Made by a program: the position numbers and the translations under genes. A stretch of 64,000 nt of DNA from Kingdonia uniflora (lineage: Eukaryota; Streptophyta; Magnoliopsida; Ranunculales; Circaeasteraceae): contig JACGCM010001245.1 in NCBI GenBank assembly GCA_014058105.1, positions 806,001 through 870,000 on the forward strand, given 5' to 3'. The notes beneath the pieces were generated by a model. The model made no database searches. It saw nothing but the letters and a program-made list of their open reading frames with translations, and was not told the DNA's origin. Shown in pieces: positions 26,101 through 34,002 of the stretch (its first letter is position 1; each line of letters opens with the position of its first letter).

Positions 26101-29100
26101 TTCTTAGGGGTCAGAAGGGCTCGTACCGCACATGGTGACATGCTCTCTCTCACTAAGCCCTTGGTACATAACTTAGAGGCCTATTTCTGTAACTTTGCAT
26201 GCTCTGCTAGTGCCATCTGGTAGTGAGGTAAATTCGGGAGTAGGGACCTTGGAACAAAATCAATAACATGTTGGATATCCCGTAGGGGAGGTAAAGCACT
26301 ATCCGTGTTTTCCTCACAAACATCACTGAACTCTGCAATAATGGACTGTAAACAATAAGGGACAGGTGTAGGGGTGAAGAATGCATACTGATAAAGACGT
26401 ATTCCCTACCGTGAGATTGAGCCTCGGCAATGAAACTGGCACGTTCCCGTCGTACGACTGTGACAAGTGTCGGAGGAGGCATCCGTTCTAGGACGACCTT
26501 TCCATTTCCCCATAGGAAGCTAAATGTATTTGTTTCCCCATCATAACGTATTTTCCTGTCATACATCCAAGGTCTCCCCAGTACGATATGGAAAATATCC
26601 ATATCAACTACCGAAGCGTGGATCGTATCCTCATCAGTATCACCTATCGTGAATGTCAGCACTCCCTCGTCTTAGAAACGCTTTTCCTGTCCAGGAGAGA
26701 GCCAAGTGAGATCAAATGGTTCGGTACTCGGGAACGTCTCTAACTTTAGCCTCTCCACTAATTCATTGGCCACTAAGTTCCCTGTAGACCCACAATCAAG
26801 GATTACCTCACATAGTTTTCCCTTTGCTATGCAACGTGTACGGAATATTGTTACGAAGCCAAGAACTTGAATTTTCCGGATCAATCTTCAATGTTCTGCT
26901 TACTTAATCGCATAAGGATAGACTGTGTGGTAGACGTTGCAGGGATTACGACATGGTTACGTTGGTATTATTGTCAGTCGAGGTTTCGTCGTTGTCAGCG
27001 TAGGATTCGGTGATGCTGCTGTGTTGGTTGGGTCCTTTATGATGGGCGAGTCTCGACCTTGGGAGCAAAGTACAACTGTTGGGGATGTCGTATTAGTGGA
27101 GAGAAGTAGTGGTGGGCTTGCTTCTGACTCAACACTTCAATTTTCAACTTTTGCTTGTGAGAGGTTGGGCTTCGGCTATTGGGACAAGGTGGGGTTGGAT
27201 CTTCTAACGGTTGGGTTGGTTTCTCTTTGCTTCGGGCTGGACTCTCTTTCGGGCTAGGCCCGTACGGGTCGAAAGGGGTCCATGCATGGGTCGTCTCTCC
27301 CATGACACTACTGTTACTGTTCATCATCAAAACCGTGCCATTTTCCACGATTTTTGCCGTCGGTTTCACAGCGTCTACTCCGGTTGTTTGGGACCTCGTA
27401 GGTGGGTTGGCCATGCCGTACATTTGTGGGAGTTTGCTTGGATTCTTTATCGTCATGGCCATCAAGCGCTCACGCAAATTGCGTCGATCCATAACACTTG
27501 GAACACCGAAGAACTCCTTGACAGTGTGGTGTGAGTTGGGTTGAACGTTCCTATCTCCATCTTCGAAAACTCATGGATTGTTTGGAACAACTCGGATTGA
27601 GCACTCACAAGTTCTAGAAGAAACTCGTGTGTTGCATTCATCTCGTCGAATCGAAGGATTGTAAGATCGCTCTGATACCACTTTAGTGTAAACTGATTAC
27701 GCGGAAGCCTGATAATCAAGAAGAACACTACTGAATATACTCAATTGGGGAAGAAATTAGGTTTTTGAGGAATCCTAATTTTGATTTATTAAAACCTTTC
27801 TTTTACATAAAAAATTAACTACTGGAGAAAGTAAAGAGTGCCTCCCTTTATAGAACTAGAGAGAGAGAAGCCAATTACTGTGATGCACACCCTATCTAGG
27901 GATGTGCTACATTATAAACTGTCTCAAGGATGATGTTCGGTCTTTAAATCTAATAGCATGTGTTTCTTAACTATACCCTCTAGATGGATTGTGCAGATCG
28001 AAGTTTATAGATTGAAGAAAGAATTGTCAGAAAAGGAGACGCAATTAACAGTAAAATCTGCTGAAAAAACAGTCGAGGATGAGCCTTCTTGGTTGAATGT
28101 AATAAGCCGTGAAACCAGTGAAAATGTTCATGAACGAATAAACATACAAAAGGCATTATTTGAGCTGGAGGAAACTAACCTTCGTAATCGCATTGAACTC
28201 CAACATCTAGATGATGCCATTGCAAAAGAACAGGTGAGCTAAGCCAAATTTTCTTTGTAATTTACTTGCTATTATAATTTGCAATCTCATATTTTTCCTG
28301 TCCGCTCAAGCGCCTTTCCACTATTTTTGTTGGAAATATAGCCAAAATATTTAATTCGCATCTTTGTTTCGGCTCTAATACTCACAGCAATAATCGTATT
28401 TAAGCCAAATTTTCTTTGTAATTTACTTGCTATTATAATTTGCAATCTCATATTTTTCCTGTCCGCTCAAGCGCATTTCCACTATATTTTTCTTGTTCTT
28501 TCTGTATATCAATTTCCCTGTGTGAGTGACAATACTGGGTGAACTTTGAACATAGTAGAAGAGTTGGAATTCTTACATCCTTCCTACTTGCCATTTCCCC
28601 CCATGATTAAGACTTAAAGCATTGGAAACATAATAAAATACGTCATCAAGCACCTCTTTCTCTATTTTAGGCTGTTGAAAAGGATGGAGCAGTTCTACAG
28701 GTGCTAAGATCAAGAAGACAAATAATTCTCGATAATATCCGCGACAATGATGAGGCTGGTGCCAATTACCGGAAGGTGGTATTCTTAGTTCATCATTTGA
28801 CTGAATAAAAAAGTTCTAACTTCAAATGTTTAATCTTGTTATACTTTCTTTGTCCTGTAGGAAGTCGAAGCAAATGAGAAGCATCGATGCCAACTTCAAG
28901 ATATGATTGAGGAAGCCATTAGTAACAATACTAACAAAACATACTTGCGCATTCTCAGTCAGTACAGGCTATTGGTAAGTATGAAGGAGACAATGGGCCA
29001 TGGATATTGTTAATTAATCTGTTATATGGTGATACATGACTCAAATAATATTATATGATACAGATACAATATCATAAATTTTCTGGACATGTACACAGGG

Positions 29101-29765
29101 ATATTTCTGCAAATATACTCCCATATAGGACTTTAGTACCGAGGCGACTTTATGCTTCTCGAAAGTGTTTGATGCCTTTTATGCTATTTGAATGAATGTA
29201 GGGAATGGCTAATACCGAGCTCCAATTTGAAATGGCAATGCGGGATCAAATCATTCACAATCAAAGGGAGGCACAAAGGAATTTGTGGAACTTGATCATG
29301 GGGTTAGGACTTGACCAGAAACAGATAATGGAGCTTGCTGCCATGCAAGGGATAACAATAGAAGATTGGACAGCAACACCATCTAATAGTATATCCCATA
29401 TAAAGCCAATACCTACCAGTGTTGGTAACAAATTACCATCTTGTCCCAGCATAGAGCATTCATACTCAACATCCCGTGTCTTCCAACACCAAGAAAAACA
29501 TTGGAATTCCCCTCATACTGTCTGTAGAGAGGAGCACCATAGCTCCTACTTCCTGATGTCTCACAGCCATTCTCCAACCGCATATTTAGGGATGAGAAGT
29601 AGCGAGCATTGGGTGAGTGAAAGATCTGGTCCATGTTTTTACACCCCTGAGAACCTACCTCAAGATTTGCGGCATTCCTACCCTGAGATGAGAGGTCAGT
29701 CCAAAGTGTGGAGTGAAAATTGCATATCACCTTCTTCGTTCCAGGAGGATTTAGATCAGCCAAAG
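11057..29765 (+). CDS. KIN8B: Kinesin-8 motor protein, KIN-8B type (spliced, at least 14 coding exons)
   Basis: A plus-end-directed microtubule motor of the kinesin-8 family by sequence; family members regulate microtubule length in spindles and in plant cilia or division arrays. Coding exons: 11057-11104, 11188-11265, 11347-11463, 16810-16898, 18878-19022, 19126-19221, 19395-19486, 20582-20683, 20771-21068, 23194-23256, 27997-28233, 28671-28775, 28861-28974, 29202-29765. All junctions are GT-AG and phase-consistent, giving about 716 residues plus a short unresolved C-terminus. The motor spans roughly residues 12-355 with Walker A GSTGSGKT (107-114), switch I NATSSRSH (217-224) and switch II DLAGSE (252-257), then a neck and coiled-coil region (about 377-560). 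The start is MPSIRAP, the usual N-terminus of this plant subgroup. Introns 3, 4, 9 and 10 are swollen by transposons. KIN-8A is less likely because of the N-terminus and tail. Confidence 0.93.
11123..11145. repeat. TA microsatellite in intron 1
   Basis: About ten TA units directly after exon 1. Confidence 0.9.
11188..11265 (+). CDS. KIN8B: Kinesin exon 2
   Basis: Residues 17-42, containing [12 protein letters not shown], the first beta strand and the CRPL motif of the motor domain. Acceptor TGTGCAG, donor AAG|GTGATA. Confidence 0.92.
11347..11463 (+). CDS. KIN8B: Kinesin exon 3
   Basis: Residues 43-81, with [20 protein letters not shown] and then YCFDYAFG, characteristic of plant kinesin-8B. 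Ends GGG|GTATGT, phase 0. Confidence 0.92.
11464..12199. other. Start of the 5.3-kb intron 3
   Basis: Non-coding and AT-rich. It includes one perfect short inverted repeat, CATGCGCG (11752-11759) and CGCGCATG (11768-11775), inside an alternating purine-pyrimidine stretch. Confidence 0.6.
12331..12447. repeat. 39-bp tandem repeat, three copies, inside the hAT element
   Basis: Units beginning GTGAAACCCG start at 12331, 12370 and 12409 and share the GCCAGTAAGCTAT core. Confidence 0.88.
12452..12598. repeat. 49-bp tandem repeat, three copies, inside the hAT element
   Basis: Units beginning GTCTTCAACTCGT start at 12452, 12501 and 12550; the copies are nearly identical and include CTCCGGCCTCCTTTT. 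Confidence 0.9.
13905..14035. repeat. 51-bp tandem repeat, about 2.5 copies
   Basis: The block CATTTCTTTCAAACATTTTG recurs at 13911, 13962 and 14013 (one base varies). Because 51 is divisible by three, the open minus-strand frame reads as a 17-residue repeat containing KCLKEMEI or KCLKEIEI. Confidence 0.85.
14968..15003. repeat. 18-bp direct repeat, two copies
   Basis: ATCATGCATTTAGGAAGT occurs twice in tandem. Confidence 0.85.
15811..16062. repeat. 126-bp direct repeat, two diverged copies
   Basis: TATGAATCTTACTT at 15833 and 15959 starts matched stretches that share CCAATATAGGT, ACACATCAATAT and AAAATTCAAAACC in the same order. Confidence 0.8.
16810..16898 (+). CDS. KIN8B: Kinesin exon 4
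   Basis: Residues 82-111, with [17 protein letters not shown]. The intron after it splits the Ser codon (AG|C) inside Walker A. Confidence 0.93.
16978..18310 (-). mobile_element. Short non-autonomous LTR element in intron 4, antisense to the kinesin gene
   Basis: Two related direct repeats of about 270 bp (about 17005-17270 and 18040-18300) share CAACAAGTAT, AGAATTTTAT, CTTTATTTATAGAGAT and CCTAATAATAATAG in order. Between them is about 0.75 kb with no recognisable pol. Directly left of the right repeat, which begins TGATGAAAAC at 18006, the complement reads TGATATCAGAGC (17990-18001), one base off the initiator-Met tRNA primer site TGGTATCAGAGC, giving minus orientation. The left LTR looks degraded at its outer end and I see no target duplication, so the outer limits are approximate. 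Confidence 0.7.
18878..19022 (+). CDS. KIN8B: Kinesin exon 5
   Basis: Residues 111-159. Completes Walker A (GKTYTMVG) and continues with [16 protein letters not shown] and CSYIEVYNE, the conserved YNE motif of kinesins. Confidence 0.94.
19126..19221 (+). CDS. KIN8B: Kinesin exon 6
   Basis: Residues 160-191, VIYDLLEKS followed by [14 protein letters not shown], standard motor-domain sequence. Phase 0 at both ends. Confidence 0.93.
19395..19486 (+). CDS. KIN8B: Kinesin exon 7
   Basis: Residues 192-222. Ends inside switch I (NATSSR); the Arg codon is split CG|C by the next intron. Confidence 0.93.
19487..20581. other. Intron 7; nothing recognised
   Basis: AT-rich intron. A short tract near 19650-19690 has tRNA B-box-like wording and is discussed under rejected items. 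Confidence 0.6.
20582..20683 (+). CDS. KIN8B: Kinesin exon 8
   Basis: Residues 222-256. Completes switch I (SHAVLEI) and carries [11 protein letters not shown] of switch II; Ser256 is split AG|T. Confidence 0.93.
20771..21068 (+). CDS. KIN8B: Kinesin exon 9
   Basis: Residues 256-355. Contains [20 protein letters not shown], then [29 protein letters not shown] and the end of the motor, [17 protein letters not shown]. Donor CAG|GTGAGG. Confidence 0.95.
21221..22514 (-). mobile_element. Short non-autonomous LTR element in intron 9, antisense to the kinesin gene
   Basis: Direct repeats of about 315 and 334 bp (21221-21535 and 22181-22514) begin with TTGTAAAGCAAGG or ATGTTAAGCAAGG and share GAAAACTTTAATCA, AAATAAACTAGAACTTT and AAGGAAATCCCTTTAT. 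Next to the right repeat the complement reads TGGTATCAAGAAA (22165-22177), a Met-tRNA-like primer site, and next to the left repeat it reads a purine-rich AAGGAGAGGATAG. The 645-bp interior holds only a gag-start-like frame and no pol. No matching target duplication was seen. Confidence 0.75.
21976..22164 (-). pseudogene. Gag N-terminus-like frame of the intron-9 element
   Basis: A 62-codon frame just inside the primer site starts MVRSKR and contains [20 protein letters not shown], a short charged helix like those that open plant Ty3/gypsy Gag proteins. It stops soon after, and no capsid core follows. Assignment rests on position and composition, not on a conserved motif. Confidence 0.4.
23194..23256 (+). 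CDS. KIN8B: Kinesin exon 10
   Basis: Residues 356-376, [20 protein letters not shown], the neck region after the motor. Only a stub of intron separates its donor from the chromovirus that begins at 23263. Confidence 0.93.
23263..23488 (-). repeat. 3' LTR of the intron-10 chromovirus
   Basis: Starts TAGTGTAAACTG and ends GCTACATCA; matches the right LTR with scattered differences. Confidence 0.9.
23530..23780 (-). pseudogene. Integrase C-terminal chromodomain of the intron-10 element
   Basis: The minus-strand frame contains [20 protein letters not shown] followed by ETYF, the chromodomain pattern Y-V-W-x-(G)-(S/D)-x-D-S/T-W-(E/I) with its aromatic cage positions Y and W present. Chromodomains at the integrase end define chromoviruses and guide insertion to modified chromatin in the family. 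Confidence 0.85.
23880..24700 (-). pseudogene. Integrase of the intron-10 element
   Basis: Zinc-finger end [11 protein letters not shown] near 24640-24680, then the DDE core split over frames: MDFVTDF (about 24560), ITSDRDVRF (about 24400) and DGQTEVVN (about 24260), which hold the three acidic catalytic residues. A frameshift before 24240 moves the C-terminal half ([18 protein letters not shown]) to another frame, and stops occur, so no full integrase can be made. Confidence 0.85.
24640..25359 (-). pseudogene. RNase H and integrase zinc-binding region of the intron-10 element
   Basis: A 239-codon open frame carries the Ty3/gypsy RNase [21 protein letters not shown] with the first catalytic Asp, YDIELLAVV with the Glu, and VTDDLSRH. 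The third catalytic position reads INHDAL, where the family has (T/S)DHEAL, so an Asn stands at the catalytic Asp. The frame continues into the integrase HHCC zinc finger ([14 protein letters not shown] and then CYTC). Confidence 0.88.
25360..26160 (-). pseudogene. Reverse transcriptase of the intron-10 element
   Basis: The first part (25881-26153) holds [20 protein letters not shown] and then [13 protein letters not shown]. After a break near 25880 the frame resumes with [16 protein letters not shown] and the catalytic [11 protein letters not shown] around 25770-25790, then [15 protein letters not shown] and [12 protein letters not shown]. The FDD catalytic pair is intact, but the frame break and stops between the pieces disable the enzyme. 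Confidence 0.9.
26207..26884 (-). pseudogene. Aspartic protease region of the intron-10 element
   Basis: Two frames (26672-26884 and 26207-26662) give [20 protein letters not shown], in which DCG stands where the family has DSG or DTG, followed by [10 protein letters not shown] and then [20 protein letters not shown], the ILG(R)PW motif found after the protease flap in plant chromoviruses. Confidence 0.85.
26890..27683 (-). pseudogene. Gag region remnant of the intron-10 element
   Basis: The 5' coding start ([18 protein letters not shown], near 27640) and a proline/serine-rich stretch (27037-27492) are present, but I could not find the capsid core with its WF motif or a CCHC zinc knuckle in the 0.8 kb available. 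A full chromovirus Gag needs more room, so an internal deletion is likely. The start is homologous to that of the pol-less element at 36916-39160. Confidence 0.6.
27684..27914 (-). repeat. 5' LTR of the intron-10 chromovirus
   Basis: Starts TAGTGTAAACTG, ends GCTACATTA, followed by the TAAAC duplication. Confidence 0.9.
27997..28233 (+). CDS. KIN8B: Kinesin exon 11
   Basis: Residues 377-455, a coiled-coil segment with [17 protein letters not shown] and [18 protein letters not shown], conserved in plant kinesin-8. Confidence 0.93.
28241..28488. repeat. 87-bp direct duplication in intron 11
   Basis: The stretch beginning AAGCCAAATTTTCTTTG at 28241 recurs at 28402; over about 87 bases I see a single mismatch. 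The copies are 161 bp apart, starting just after the exon 11 donor. Confidence 0.9.
28671..28775 (+). CDS. KIN8B: Kinesin exon 12
   Basis: Residues 456-490, [18 protein letters not shown] then [12 protein letters not shown], continuing the coiled coil. Confidence 0.92.
28861..28974 (+). CDS. KIN8B: Kinesin exon 13
   Basis: Residues 491-528, [20 protein letters not shown] and [12 protein letters not shown]. Donor TTG|GTAAGT. Confidence 0.92.
29202..29765 (+). CDS. KIN8B: Kinesin exon 14 (C-terminal tail)
   Basis: Residues 529-716: [20 protein letters not shown], a last helical part, then a Ser/Pro/His-rich tail likely disordered. A good donor AAAG|GTATGC ends it. The next acceptor (ATCACAG at 29827) would give one Pro codon and TAA; reading through without splicing gives a stop at 29862-29864; other acceptors downstream are possible. 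Confidence 0.85.
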
Positions 29766-31338
29766 GTATGCATGCATATTTATGTATTTCGCTTACATGC
29801 ATTAACGACATTTTCTCTATATCACAGCCGTAATCCTGTTCCTGATTTTAGTATTACAGAGTGAGGGTATGCCAAAATATTTGTGATTTTACAATTTTAT
29901 TAGAATAACAAGGGCAAAACATAACCTTGTTTTCGCTATTTACATTTAGGAGCATTGATGTTAGTATGTGTTTTAGTGATCTTATTGCTTCTGAACTTAG
30001 TTATTCATCCATGCAAATTGCATACCTATCCCAGTATTCCAGATTTGTGACTATGATTCAAATTTTGAAATAAAATTGCAAGGATATTTTGTCTGGAAGC
30101 TTGATGCACTTATTCCACATTAATTATATTATCTGCTTTACCCTACGCATTGATCTTCAACTCATGATTTGCGAATGAATTTGGAGCAGGACGCATGTAA
30201 TACGGGTTGAAAACATCTTCTTGAGCTTCCTCCAGTTGGTTTGATTAGAGGGCATAGCACAAGCAAAGAACCTATGATGCATCATGGTGGAACCACCCAA
30301 ACTTAATTTAGGAACAACTCTTCACATGTCAACTCAAACACTTTCAGTTCTCATCCCATGTTTTAGCACATCCTGAAGCCTGGTTTGAGAAAAGCCATAT
30401 TTTTTGTAGTTCTTTTTGTTTTTGTTTTTTGTTTTTTGTTTTTTCTGTAAATGTTCATTGAAATAGTTTTCAGCTAATCTGCACAAAGCCATTTCACTAA
30501 GTTACTGCGGAGAACTTATCAGCCTGACTTTGGAGCTGCAATTAGGCTTCCTGATGGTCTTTGGACTGAGTCGCTTGGATCAGCAAGTTGGAGGTACCAT
30601 CTAGTGGTGTTAAAGTTGTAAATATCTGCATTTTGTTACTTGGAAACCATCTACTCTAAGCCATGTACATCCTTTTAATTCCATAGCTGTTACTCCCATA
30701 TATTTATTTCGGAGGTGCTTGATATGTTTTCCATTTTCAGCGACAGGCCTATGTATATAGATTTCAGTTCCACATTGATTTTTGAAGATTTTCTTGGGGA
30801 TCAGATTTATTATTACTTTCTGTATCTGTGGAGCTGTACGAAGAGCCTACACAACCAAATTCATGGAACGAACAAGGTAGAGAGGTTATACTCTATTTTT
30901 AATCTGATACCAAGCTGGACCTTAGAAACAGTAATAGCAATAGCCCATGGACCTCATAAAGATTTTGATTTCCTAGCAAGTTTCCAAGTAAGGCCGAACT
31001 CTTTAGAGTCCTAATTTAATGAGGATATATTATGCTATAAGACTTAATAGAGTTCAAACCTAATATATAGCAAATTTCTTAATCTGATGAAAACAAGGAT
31101 GCCAAGCCTGATCTCTCTATAAATAGTAGATAAAGTCGCAAAGTTACACAACCAAACACAATGGAAGTTGTAGCTGAAAGTTCTTCATATTCTTTTTTTT
31201 CTTTTTGCTAGGCAAAGCCGGTTTTATATAGGGATCCGAGAAACCCCATGACTCCCCTCTTCGTGGAGGGTCACAACCACCACTGAGCCAAGAGCCCAAT
31301 GGTAAGTTCATCATCTTCTTTGCACTCTCATTGGACGG
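29766..31338. other. Kinesin 3' end and intergenic stretch
   Basis: Probably holds the last small exon and 3' UTR of the kinesin gene. There is a GTTTTTT-type simple repeat at about 30408-30447 and a T-rich tract near 31190. I see no other gene; the 30715-31014 open frame has no known motif. Confidence 0.5.
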
Positions 31339-31525
31339 TTTTTGGAGATTCTAACTAGGGTATTGGAAACACTTTGTCAATGTGGATTCGTCTGCATGGA
31401 GTGGCGTAAACTCACGCATGAATCATTCTTTACACATCTTTACAGTCATAATACCAAGACAGTATCCAGGTATTTTTTGCAAACTACTGTAAATAATTCA
31501 TATCGCAATACCTTCATGGGTGGCA
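31339..31525 (+). pseudogene. F-box protein pseudogene, N-terminal piece
   Basis: The translation reads EILTRVLETLCQCGFVCMEW then RKLTHESFFTHLYSHNTK, the second half of an F-box (I-L-x-R-L...C-x-x-V-C-x-x-W-R) followed by the usual F-x-x-x-H spacer. F-box proteins are substrate adaptors of SCF ubiquitin ligases. No ATG precedes it; the first F-box helix is degraded or missing. The frame runs to 31525, where a Ty1/copia element is inserted, and resumes at 36267. Confidence 0.8.
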
Positions 31526-31844
31526 TGTTGAAAGTTAAGCTTAATTGGTGCACATTTTTCAAGGTTACTTTGGGTACAAATAAAATATGAGAATGTTCAA
31601 GAAGATCGCCCTTTCACATTCTTGTAACATTTTTTCATTTTCAATTTTGTGTGGTTTATTAGGGTGACGTTAAACCTTTTAAATGGATAGTGAGGTGTGT
31701 AGAAACTTTTATAGTACCTATATATAGCTGTAGAGAGTTTGTTTTGAAATATAAGTTCAATAATACATCAATATATGAGTGTTCTTTGTCTCTTCCTTTT
31801 ATAATCCGAAAATCATAATTTTATTTCATTGTTCATATCTAACA
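31526..31844 (+). repeat. 5' LTR of the Ty1/copia element
   Basis: TGTTGAAAG ... ATCTAACA, followed after three bases by the primer-binding site. Confidence 0.94.
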
Positions 31845-31865
31845 TAGTGGTATCAGAGCGACGAG

Positions 31866-32830
31866 ATGAACGGTGGTGGAATGATGTCATTTCAAATCCC
31901 TCGCCTAACTAAAGAGAATTATGAGAATTGGTGCATCCAAATGAAAGCGCTTCTTGGAGCACAAGATGTGTGGGAAGTCGTTGAGAATGGGTATGTTAAA
32001 CCCGAAGATGAGAGTCTGCTAGCACAAGCTCAAAATGACGCGCTAAAAGATTTGAGAAAGAGTGATAATAAAGCTCTCTTCTTCATCTATCAAGGGTTAG
32101 ATGAAGCCACATTTGAGAAAGTTGTATGTGCTACCTCGTCAAAATAAGTATGAGAAATTCTTGAGAATTCTTACAAAGGTGGTGCAAAGGTGAAGAAAAT
32201 TCGTCTTCAAACTCTTAAAGGGGAGTTTGAACTGTTACGTATGAAGGAGATCGAGTTGGTTTCTGAATATTTCTAGTATTGGCGGTTGTGAATCAATTAA
32301 AAAGAAATTGCGAAAGCGTGGAGGATATTCGAGTCGTAGAGAAAATTCTACGATCTCTAGATTCAAAGTTTGACTACATTATAGTAGCTATCGAAGAGTC
32401 CAAGGCCTTGGATACCATGACCATTGATCAACTCATAGAATCATTGCAAGCTCACGAAGAAAGGTTCAAAAAGAAGAAGTAAGAACCATTGGAGCAAGTA
32501 CTCCAAGCAAGTCTTTCTTTAAAAGGAGGACGTAAAGAATATCAAGGCGACCAAAGTCGTAGAAGAGGCCGTGGGCGAGGTCGAGGAAGAGGTGGACACA
32601 TGTTTAACAATGGTGGGAGAAACTACCAAAGCAATTATTCAAGAGGGCGTGGAAGGAGTAATTGGTCATATGGAAGGTAAAGGTACGAAAAACCTCATAA
32701 AACTTTTATGTCCAATGCTTTAATTGCAAGAAGTATGGACATTTTGCATGAGAATGTAAGAGCCCTAGCAATATCAAGAAGAGAGTTAATTATGTGGAAG
32801 AGAAAATTGAGAATGAATAGCCTACATTAT
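31866..32830 (+). pseudogene. Copia Gag
   Basis: Starts MNGGGMMSFQIPRLTKENYE followed by NWCIQMKALLGAQDVWEVV, the usual opening of plant copia Gag polyproteins. A stop at 32145 and a break near 32150-32280 interrupt it; it continues with [20 protein letters not shown], an Arg/Gly-rich segment (32540-32680) and the zinc knuckle CFNCKKYGHFA-stop-EC near 32713-32757, in which a TGA occupies one spacer position. Non-functional. Confidence 0.88.
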
Positions 32831-33751
32831 TGTTGGCATATAACAAAATGGATGGACAAAATGGTCGAAGTAATGCGTGGTATCTCGACTCCGGTGCACG
32901 CAACCACATGTGTGGTCAAAGAGAAATGTTTGTTGAACTTGACGAAAAAATTAATGGTAACGTCACATTTGGAGACTCGTCAAAAATTCCGGTAAAGGGG
33001 AAAGGTAAAATTTTAATTCGGTTGAAGAATGGTAATCATCAATATATTTCAAATGCCTATTATGTGCCAAATATGAATACCAACATCTTGAGCATGAGGC
33101 AACTCTTAGAAAAAAGCTATGATATTTACATGAAGGATCGTAGTCTTTTGCTAAGAGATTAAAAATGAATTTGGTCACAAACGTGACAATGTCAATAAAT
33201 CGTATGTTTTTGCTAAACATTCAAAACGATGTTGCCCAATGTTTAAATGTTTGTTATAAAGACTCATCATGGATATGGCATTTGAGATTTGGACACCTCA
33301 ACTTCAGTGGATTGGAGTTATTGTCGAAGAAAAAGATGGTGAAAGGTCAACCTTTTATCAAGCACCCGGAGCAATTATGTGAAGGATGTCTTCTTGGCAA
33401 ACATCCTAGAAAGAGTTTTCCAAAGGAAGCAACACAAAGAGCAACTGAGCCGCTTCAACTCGTTCATGCGGACGTGTGTGGACCAATCAATCCAATATCA
33501 TTTGGTAAGAATCGTTATTTTCTTCTCTTCATCAATGACTTTAGCCGAAAGACTTGGGTATATTTTCTTCAAGAAAATCTGAAGTCTCTGGTGCTTTCAA
33601 GAAATTTAAAGCACTTGTTGAAAAAGAAAGCGGTCATTTTATTAAAGCTTTGAGTTCCGATAGAGGAGGCGAATTTACATCTAAAGAATTTAAAAAGTAT
33701 TGTGAAGAACATGGAATTTGCCGCCCTTTAATGGTTCCATATACGCCCTAA
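32830..33751 (+). pseudogene. Copia protease and integrase
   Basis: Protease shows [13 protein letters not shown] with the DSG active site. The integrase starts with the HHCC zinc finger (RFGHLNFSGLELLSKK, then CEGCLLGKHPRKSFPK), followed by the core: LVHADVCGPI with the first Asp and LSSDRGGEFTS with the second. Frame changes near 33165 and 33600 and stops after VPYTP break the frame, so the third acidic residue lies in a further broken piece (33750-33800). Confidence 0.88.
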
Positions 33752-34002
33752 CAAAATGGCGTATCCGAAAGGAAGAATTGAACTATTCTTAATATGGCTC
33801 GAAGTATGTTGAAGAGTAAGACAATGCCTAAAGAATTTTGAGCCGAGGTGGTAGCTTGTACTGTCTACTTACAAAATCATTGTCCATCAAGAAGTGTATG
33901 GAATATGACACCACAAGAAGCATGCAATGGAAGAAACCCCGGCGTGGCGCACTTACGTGTATTGGAAGTGTTGCCTATGCACATGTACCCGACTAAAAGA
34001 GA

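Larger units (their letters stand above)
23263..27914 (-). mobile_element. Ty3/gypsy chromovirus (Reina-like) in intron 10, antisense to the kinesin gene
   Basis: LTRs of 226 and 231 bp bound a 4.65-kb element. TAAAC is repeated exactly outside the ends (23258-23262 and 27915-27919). The initiator-Met primer site TGGTATCAGAGC lies at the right (complement of 27669-27680), three bases from the LTR, and a polypurine tract GCAGAGAGAGGG lies by the left LTR. The minus strand encodes protease, RT, RNase H, integrase and a C-terminal chromodomain. Short LTRs, a Met primer and the [11 protein letters not shown] connection motif suggest the Reina clade (inference). Stops, frameshifts and an apparently missing Gag core make it inactive. 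Confidence 0.92.
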
